DNA of 64,000 nucleotides, from assembly GCA_038025085.1 (NCBI GenBank), contig CM076145.1, forward strand, positions 12,249,000 to 12,312,999. The letters run 5' to 3'. This DNA comes from Tetragonia tetragonoides. Taxonomy: Eukaryota; Streptophyta; Magnoliopsida; Caryophyllales; Aizoaceae. Positions 58,501 to 64,000 of the stretch are shown here, one piece after another (position 1 is the first letter of the stretch; each line of letters opens with the position of its first letter). The notes under the pieces were generated by a model. It searched no databases, was not told where the DNA came from, and was given only the letters and a program-made list of their open reading frames with translations. A program made the position numbers and the translations under genes.

Positions 58501-59832
58501 ATCATTCAACCATTGCACAGTATAGGGTTTAGGATGACTTTTAGTAGGCAAATCAAGCTTATCAACCATCTCTTTAGAGGCAACATTAGTACAACTCCCA
58601 GAGTCAATAATCAAATTGCAAACTTTACCTCTAACCTTGCAGCGAGAATGGAATATTTGCTCCCTTTGGTCGGACTCATCAACGGCCACAGTCGTATGTA
58701 GCAATTTCGTAAGGATTAGGGTCTCTCCAACCTCGGGTATACCATAATCTTCAATGAATGGCTCTCCAATATCTTCATCACTATCCTCGGTTATGGGCAT
58801 AACAAACGAGGGCTCCATCTCTTCTAGCTCAGCGATGGTGAGCGCTTTCTTCGAGCCGCACTCATAGGCATAGTGTCCATATCCTTGACACTTGAAACAA
58901 CGCAGTTGGTTCTTGTCCTTAGTAGCCACGGCTTTGCCTTTGTCTTGAGTTACGGGCTTGCTAGGGACACTTGCGCTCTTGGAGAATGTTGCATTCTCTC
59001 TTGCATTGTATTGGTTCCGAAAATTTGTATAGCCTTTAGTCACATCTCGGGCAACCGGTTTTTGCTCCTTCTCTTGCTTCTCAATCTTGAGAGCAATTTT
59101 GCAGACGTCCTCAAAGGTTACATAAGGAACAAGCTCTACCTTGCGCCTTAGAGTTGGGTTTAGACCTTTGATGAACCGCGCGATCTTTAACTCCTCCTTC
59201 TCCTCAAGATCACACATCATGTGCATATGTTCAAACTTCTGGAGGTAGTCTTGTACACTTGAGGTTTCTTGGCTTAAGGATGTGAGTTTCAAAAACTGTT
59301 CTTGCTCAAATTCTTTAGGCAAAAATCGTTTCTTTAAATATTTCTTGAGCTTGTCCCAAGTCTCAATCTTTGCTTTCTCTTCCTTCTTGCGTCGAGCCTT
59401 TAGGTTTTCATACCATAAAGAAGCATGCTTGGTGTGTTTAAGCGTGGCTAACTTGCATCTTCGCCGCTCATCATACTCCTTGTATTCAAAGACTCTCTCC
59501 ATAGTTCTAAGCCAATCAAGAAAGGCCTCTGGGTCGTAGGAACCGTCATATTCAGGGAGTTCGACCTTCAAGTTCCTGTCATCATCATAGGGATGTCGTG
59601 GTTTAGGAGCGTCATTGGTTCTAGTCCCACTTGTGTCTTCAAACTCCTCATCGAAGTCGGGGTCACGGTTGTGGTTTCTCCAATGAATTCTGCGCATCCT
59701 TGTCTCCATGTTCTCCCTATCTTCTTGGTTTCTTCTTTCCATAGCAGCCATCCGCTCTTCTTGAGATTTGAAAGACGTCCTAAGATCCTCCATGGCTGTT
59801 AACAACTTTGCTAGTTCGCTGGGCTCACCCAT
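55330..59832 (-). CDS. Gag-Pol polyprotein of CRM-like element 2
   Basis: One frame of 1500 residues from the first in-frame ATG (59830-59832, MGEP). The frame is open a little further upstream but with only a TTG, and a stop lies in the leader. In order: Gag; CCHC knuckle (C312, C315, H320, C325); aspartic protease DSG at 410-412; reverse transcriptase with first catalytic Asp at 696 and YLDD at 758-761; RNase H D906, E943, D968, D1011; integrase zinc finger H1087/H1094, C1124, C1127; integrase D1155, D1216, E1252 with exactly 35 residues between the last two; GPF at 1391-1393. There is no chromodomain. From D1444 the frame is LTR-encoded. All catalytic residues I can check are present, so the enzyme set looks functional. 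Element 1 carries a broken relative. Confidence 0.95.
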   Translation of the reverse strand: MGEPSELAKLLTAMEDLRTSFKSQEERMAAMERRNQEDRENMETRMRRIHWRNHNRDPDFDEEFEDTSGTRTNDAPKPRHPYDDDRNLKVELPEYDGSYDPEAFLDWLRTMERVFEYKEYDERRRCKLATLKHTKHASLWYENLKARRKKEEKAKIETWDKLKKYLKKRFLPKEFEQEQFLKLTSLSQETSSVQDYLQKFEHMHMMCDLEEKEELKIARFIKGLNPTLRRKVELVPYVTFEDVCKIALKIEKQEKEQKPVARDVTKGYTNFRNQYNARENATFSKSASVPSKPVTQDKGKAVATKDKNQLRCFKCQGYGHYAYECGSKKALTIAELEEMEPSFVMPITEDSDEDIGEPFIEDYGIPEVGETLILTKLLHTTVAVDESDQREQIFHSRCKVRGKVCNLIIDSGSCTNVASKEMVDKLDLPTKSHPKPYTVQWLNDGGGLKVTKQARVCFTLGCYKDDLWCDVLPMGVCHILLGRPWQFDRKVSHDGVNNIYTVEHNQKRIKLLPLTATEVKEAKASKKASRVMVIGEKEMEKEVASETMSYLVLLFEPNMCNNPNYDPELRLLLERFKEVFPEELPPGLPPMRGIEHQIDLVPGAPLPNRPAYRCNPEEAKELQRQVEELVQRGYVRESLSPCVVPALLVPKKDGTWRMCIDSRAVNNITIKYRFPMPRLDDMLDELHGSQLFSKIDLRAGYHQVRIKEGDEWKTAFKTRHGLYEWLVMPFGLCNAPSTFMRLMNEVLRAFLGKFVVVYLDDILIFSKTKEEHLVHLQRVFEKLKEQQLFGKLEKCDFMLPKVIFLGYIVSKDGVHVDPSKVEAMASWPAPTNIHEVRSFHGLASFYWRFIRNFSSITAPITELMKKGEFNWSESAQKAFVEVKEKLCQAPILALPDFDRLFEVECDASGVGIGAVLIQEKRPIAYFSEKLNGARLNYSTYDREFYAIVRALEHWSHYLRPKPFVLHSDHEALKYIHGQQKLNPRHAKWVEFLQSFTFSAKYKDGKSNVVADALSRRNHLLVTLEAKLLGFEHLQELYDKDADFSESFRACKEGEHGDYFIQDGFLFKRNKFCVPRSSVRELLVREVHSGGLAGHFGVTKTLELLQEHFYWPKMLKDVHAIVTRCATCQRAKSAFHKGLYTPLPVPSIPWESVSMDFIVALPRTQRGKDAVMVVVDRLSKMAHFVPCHKTDDASHVADLFYKEIVRLHGIPKTIVSDRDTKFLSYFWKTLWRLVGTKLLFSTSHHPQTDGQTEVTNRTLGTLLRGLVSRSTKDWDTKLAHAEFAYNRTPGFTTGRSPFEIVYGINPYLPIDFVSLPRDDVIKVDAKARQQAFQKTCEQVRARVEKMNSRYQARANKGRKQVLFEPGDLVWLHLRKERFPSRRKNKLMPRADGPFQVLEKIGDNAYKIDLPSEYGNVSSTFNVGDLSPYLEDTNLRANSFKEGEVDAGASTLKDKQEDDESRTSKNPVLETLMLDLELLIAKSIMPREVKCEVTMLEWQEDD
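55507..55518 (-). other. Polypurine tract
   Basis: The minus strand reads AAGAAGGGGAGG two bases before the 3' LTR: the plus-strand priming site. It also encodes part of KEGEV of the polyprotein. Confidence 0.85.
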
Positions 59833-59980
59833 AGCTTCGGTTGTTGGTTTCTTGGGGGTTTCTTGGCTGTCTTCGTGAACAAAGGGCGGATCTTGCAAGA
59901 ATCTTTCTCTAAAGCTCGCTATGGTGTCGTGTTTATGCTCAGGACCGTGTTGTTTAAACTAAAGAAAGCTCAAACCTTTA
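59833..59980 (-). other. Short leader of CRM-like element 2
   Basis: About 150 bp between primer site and gag ATG, with an in-frame TAG (TTCTTTAGTTTAAAC) where element 1 reads TTAAG and is open. Confidence 0.7.
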
Positions 59981-59992
59981 GCTCTGATACCA
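59981..59992 (-). other. Primer-binding site, initiator tRNA-Met type
   Basis: The minus strand reads TGGTATCAGAGC three bases inside the 5' LTR. Confidence 0.95.
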
Positions 59993-59995
59993 AGT

Positions 59996-60657
59996 TGATG
60001 TGAAATAAGTAACAAAACGGAAATTAACCTTTGATAGTATCACACAAAGGGATCTTGTTCAAGAATCACTCAAGAACAACTCACGAATCACTCGTAAGGG
60101 TTTCAACCTGAATCACTCAGTTTGAGGGGTAAATACTCACGTATTCAATAATTAATCATCAAAGCACGAGTTTACAATAGCAAAGCTCTCCCGTATTTAT
60201 AGACAAAGAAAATCTAAAGCTATTCGGAATCCTAATCCTAGTCCGAATAGGATACTAACTACAAAACTGACTACAATTGTAAAACGGACTAACTAACATC
60301 TTTCCTAATACCTAATGGACTTCTAATACTAATAACAATCAGATTATTACTCTTCTAAACATATTCTAACTAATAAAGGGAATACTAAACGAAATAGAAC
60401 TGAACAACTGATTACCTAGCGCCCAAGGCTCAAAACCGCTGGAACAGTTTTCTTGGCGCCCAAGGCTTCTTCTTTTCAGCTTCTAGTCATCTTCTTGCCA
60501 CTCTAACATAGTTACCTCACACTTTACCTCACGTGGCATTATACTCTTGGCAATGAGCAGCTCAAGATCAAGCAGTAACGTTTCAAGAACTGGGTTCTTG
60601 GACGTTCTTGATTCGTCGTCTTCTTGCTTGTCCTTTAACGTACTTGCTCCTGCATCA
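59996..60657 (-). repeat. 5' LTR of CRM-like element 2
   Basis: 662 bp. Against 54843-55504 I see changes in the TATA flank (CCGTATTTAT against CCCTATTTAT), in AACTGACTAC against AACTAACTAC, and in AAGCAGTAACG against AAGCATTAACG. Confidence 0.95.
60194..60201 (-). promoter_or_regulatory. LTR TATA box of element 2
   Basis: The minus strand reads CTATAAATACGGG. The core is intact and one flanking base differs from the 3' LTR. Confidence 0.7.
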
Positions 60658-63025
60658 GTGCGAAACTCAATCTCTTTTGTGTTTACAAGTACAAACAAGC
60701 TTCAACTCAAGCTTAAGAGAACGCACCCAAATGCTTTGTTTGCATTCATTTGAGTGTGAAACTACCCCAAGGATGTTTACAACTACAAACAAGCTTGAAC
60801 TCAAGCTTTTGAATGTATTTAAGCGTTTTAAAAGCTCATGCGACAAGGGTGAAAGAGATTGAGTTCTTTTGGGTTGTATATTAAGAGAACGCACCCAAAT
60901 GTTTTCTTTGCATTCATTTCAGTGAGAAACTACACCAAAGATGTTTACAAGTACCAACAAGCTTCAACTTAAGCTTTTGAATGCATATACGCGTTTTAAA
61001 ACCTCATACGACTAGGGCGAAAGGGATTGAGTTCGTTTGTGTTGTATTTTCAGAGAAAGCACCCAAAAGTTTTGTTTGCATCCATTTGAGTGAGAAACTA
61101 CACCAAGGATGTTTACAAGTACAAACAAGCTTTAACTCCACCTTTTGAATGCATTTACGCGTTTTAACAGCTCTTACATCTAGGGTGAAAGAGATTGAGT
61201 TCTTTTGTGTTGTATATTAAGAGAAAGCACCCAAATGCTTTGTTTGCATTCATTTGAGGGAGAAACTACACCAAGAATGTTTACAAGTACAAACAAGCTT
61301 CAACTCAAGCTTTTGAATGCATTTACGCATTTAAAAGCTCATATGACTAGGGTGAAAAAGATTGAGTTCTTTTGTGTTTTATTTTAAGAGAAAGCACCCA
61401 AATGCTTTGTTTGCATTCATTTGAGTGAGAAACTTAACCAAGGATGTTTACAAGTACAAACAAGCTTCAACTCAAGCTTTTGAATGTATTTATGCGTTTT
61501 AACAGCTCTTACGATTAGGGTGAAAGAGATTGAGGTGTTTTGTGGTGTATATTAAGAGAAAGCACCCAGATGCTTTGTTTGCATTCATTTGAGTTTGAAA
61601 CTACACCAAGGATGTTTACAAGTACAAACAAACTTCAACTCCACCTTTTGAATGCATTTACGCGTTTTAACAGCTCTTACATCTAGGGTGAAAGAGATTG
61701 AGTTCTTTTGTGTTGTATATTAAGAGAAATCACCCAAATGGTTTGTTTGCATTCATTTGAGTGAGAAACTACACCAAGAATGTTTACAAGTACAGACAAG
61801 CTTCAACTCAAGCTTTTGAATGCATTTACGCGTTTTAAAAGCTCATATGACTAGGGTGAAAATGATTGAGTTCTTTTGTGTTGTATTTTAAGAGAAAGCA
61901 ACCAAGTGCTTTGTTTGCATTTATTTGAGTGAGAAACTTAACCAAGGATGTTTACAAGTACAAACAAGCTTCAACTCAAGCTTTTGAATGTATTTACGCG
62001 TTTTAACAGGTCTTACGATTAAGGTGAAAGAGATTGTGGTCTTTTGTGTTGTATATTAAGAGAAAGCACCCAAATGCTTTGTTTGCATTCATTTGAGTGA
62101 GAAACTACACCAAGGATGTTTACAAGTACAAACAAGCTTTAACTCCACCTTTTGAATGCATTTACGCTTTGTTTGCATTCATTTGAGTGAGAAACTACAC
62201 CAAAGATGTTTACAAGTACAAACAAGCTTTAACTCCACCTTTTGAGTGCATTTACGCGTTTTAACAGCTCTTACATCTAGGGTGAAAGAGATTGAGGTCT
62301 TTTGTGTTGTATATTAAGAGAAAGCACCCAAATGATTTGTTTGCATTTATTTGAGTGAGACACTACACCAAGGAGGTTTACAAGTACAAACAAGCTTCAA
62401 CTGAAGCTTTTGAAAGCATTTACGCGTTTTAAAAGCTCATATGACTAGGGTGAAAAAGCTTGAGTTCTTTTCTGTTGTATATTCAGAGAAAGCATCGAAA
62501 AGCTTTGTTTGGATTCATTGGAGTGAGAAAGTCAATCTCTTTTGTGTTTACAAGTACAAATAAGCTTCAACTCAAGCTTAAGAGAAAGCACCCAAATGCT
62601 TTGTTTGCATTCATCTCAGTGTGGAACTACCCCAAGGATGTTTACAACTACAAACAAGCTTGAACTCAAGCTTTTGAATGCATTTAAGCGTTTTAAAAGC
62701 TCATACGACAAGGGTGAAAGAGATTGAGTTCTTTTGTGTTGTATATTAAGAGAACGCACCCATGTATTTTCTTTGCATTCATTTGAGTGAGAAACTACAC
62801 CAAAGATGTTTACAAGTACCAACAAGCTTCAACTTAAGCTTTTGAATGCATATACGCATTTTAAAACCTCATACGACTAGGGTGAAAGAGATTGAGTTCT
62901 TTTGTGTTGTATTTTCAGAGAAAGCACCCAAAAGCTTTGTTTGCATTCATTAGAGTGAGAAACTACACCAAGGATGTTTACAAGTACAAACAAGCTTCAA
63001 CTCAAGGTTTTGAATGTATTTAAAG
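60658..63025 (-). repeat. 168-bp satellite, reverse block
   Basis: About 14 reverse monomers starting with the GTGCG target duplication. CCCCAAGG-subtype monomers are at 60745-60890 and 62620-62760. The deleted variant GAAAGTCAATCTCTTTTGTG at 62525-62550 matches the pre-insertion site of element 2. Confidence 0.92.
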
Positions 63026-64000
63026 CTTTTGAGTTAAAGCTTGTTTGTACTTGTAAACATCCTTGGTGTACTTTCTCACTCAAATGAATGCAAACAAAGC
63101 ATTTGGGTGCTTTCTCTTAATATACAACACAAAAGACCTCAATCTCTTTCACCCTAGTCATATGAGCTTTTAAAACGCGTAAATGCACTCAAAAGCTTGA
63201 GTTGAAGCTTGTTTGTAACTGTAAACATTCTTGGTGTAGTTTCTCACTGAAATGAATGCAAACAAAGCTTTTGGTTGCTTTCTCTTAAAATACAACACAA
63301 AAGAACTCAATCGTTTTCAACCTAGTTGTAAGAGCTGTTAAAACGCGTAAATGCATTCAAAAGGTGGAGTTAAAGCTTGTTTGTACTTGTAAACATCCTT
63401 GGTGTAGTTTCTCACTCAAATGAATGCATACAAAGCATTTGGGTGCTCTCTCTTAATATACAACACAAAAGACCTCAATCTCTTTCACCCTAATCGTGAG
63501 AGCTGTTAAAACGCGTAAATACATTCAATAGCTTGAGTTGAAGCTTGTTTGTACTTCTAAACATCCTTGCTTAAGTTTCTCACTCAAATGAATGCAAACA
63601 AAGCATTTGGGTGCTTTCTCTTAATATACAACACAAAAGAACTCAATCTTTTTTACCCTAGTCATATGAGCTTTTAAAACGCGTAAATGCATTCAAAAGC
63701 TTGAGTTGAAGTTTGTTTGTACTTGTAAACATTCTTGGTGTAGTTTCTCACTCAAATGAATGCAGACAAAGCATTTGTGCGATTTCTCTTAATATACAAC
63801 ACAAAAGAACTCAATTTCTTTCATCCTAGTTGTAAGAGCTGTTAAAATGCGTAAATGCGATCAAAAGGTTGAGTTTAAAGCTTGTTTGTACTTGTAATCC
63901 TCCTTGGTGTAGTTTCTCCCTCAAATGAATGAAAACAAAGCATTTGGGTGCTTTCTCTTAATATACAACACAAAAGAACTCAATCTCTTTCACCCTAGAT
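63026..64000 (+). repeat. 168-bp satellite, forward block to the window end
   Basis: About 5.8 forward monomers. Entry is through TTTAAAGCTTTTGAGTTAAAGC. The array is still running at 64000. Confidence 0.92.

Larger units (their letters stand above)
54843..60657 (-). mobile_element. CRM-like Ty3/gypsy LTR retrotransposon, element 2 (near intact)
   Basis: 5815 bp on the minus strand. 5' LTR 59996-60657, primer site 59981-59992, one gag-pol ORF, polypurine tract 55507-55518, 3' LTR 54843-55504. Both LTRs are 662 bp and differ at about three positions by eye. The GTGCG target duplication is perfect (54838-54842 and 60658-60662), and the flanks rejoin to a satellite variant (ATTGGAGTGCGAAACTCAATC) similar to 26775-26800. 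By structure it could be autonomous. The CRM assignment rests on RT motifs remembered from that clade, on the lack of a classical chromodomain, and on the ORF reading into the 3' LTR. Confidence 0.93.

Noticed and set aside
55682..59802. Plus-strand ORFs of 60-92 codons opposite the element 2 polyprotein (and the same opposite element 1)
   Set aside because: They are antisense shadows of the conserved gag-pol frame. Their open length follows from codon bias of the real gene.
54843..60657. Endogenous pararetrovirus or retrovirus with envelope
   Set aside because: Paired LTRs, a 5-bp target duplication, a DDE integrase and no movement or envelope ORF identify an LTR retrotransposon.
60483..60698. 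71-codon minus-strand ORF ending MLEWQEDD
   Set aside because: It is the LTR-encoded tail of the polyprotein repeated in the 5' LTR, joined by chance to satellite codons. It is not a separate gene.

Overview
The window is plant nuclear DNA, most probably from a eudicot, and looks centromeric or pericentromeric. About 45.7 kb of the 64 kb is one AT-rich tandem satellite with a 168-bp monomer. Five LTR-retroelement insertions occupy the remaining 18.3 kb. I see no host gene, tRNA, rRNA or CRISPR array. The assignment to plants rests on the retroelements. All four primer-binding sites match plant initiator tRNA-Met (TGGTATCAGAGC), and the gag-pol polyprotein has the domain order and motifs of a plant Ty3/gypsy element, closest from memory to the CRM (centromeric retrotransposon) clade.

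Layout: satellite 1-7824; CRM-like element 1, deleted, minus strand, 7825-12037; satellite 12038-12691; gag-only (TR-GAG-like) element A, plus strand, 12692-16263; satellite 16264-47983; CRM-related solo LTR 47984-48921; satellite 48922-49404; gag-only element C, minus strand, 49405-53120; satellite 53121-54842; CRM-like element 2, near intact, minus strand, 54843-60657; satellite 60658-64000. Four of the five insertions keep perfect 5-bp target duplications (GATGT, TTCTC, CTTTT, GTGCG). The solo LTR does not.

The satellite is not a simple head-to-tail array. Monomers run in both orientations and the strand flips roughly 50 times. Forward blocks are those whose plus strand reads ACTTGTAAACATCC; reverse blocks read GGATGTTTACAAGT. 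Many flips sit at AAGCTT- or TTTTAAAA-centred dyads, and three are exact 34-bp palindromes. The same chimeric junctions recur at distant sites, sometimes in both orientations, so the inversions arose first and were then copied by segmental duplication. Two of these duplications provide empty-site paralogues for CRM element 1 and for the solo LTR. Monomers also form higher-order units: a 336-bp dimer, a unit of about 1.08 kb, and a four-copy chimeric unit.

The autonomous CRM-like element encodes Gag, protease, RT, RNase H and integrase in one frame that runs into its own 3' LTR. The gag-only elements carry a single 326-residue ORF that enters their 3' LTR in the same phase. They would need enzymes from elsewhere, possibly but not demonstrably from the CRM-like element. 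Satellite strand flips and block boundaries are given to about 10 bp; identity estimates were made by eye.
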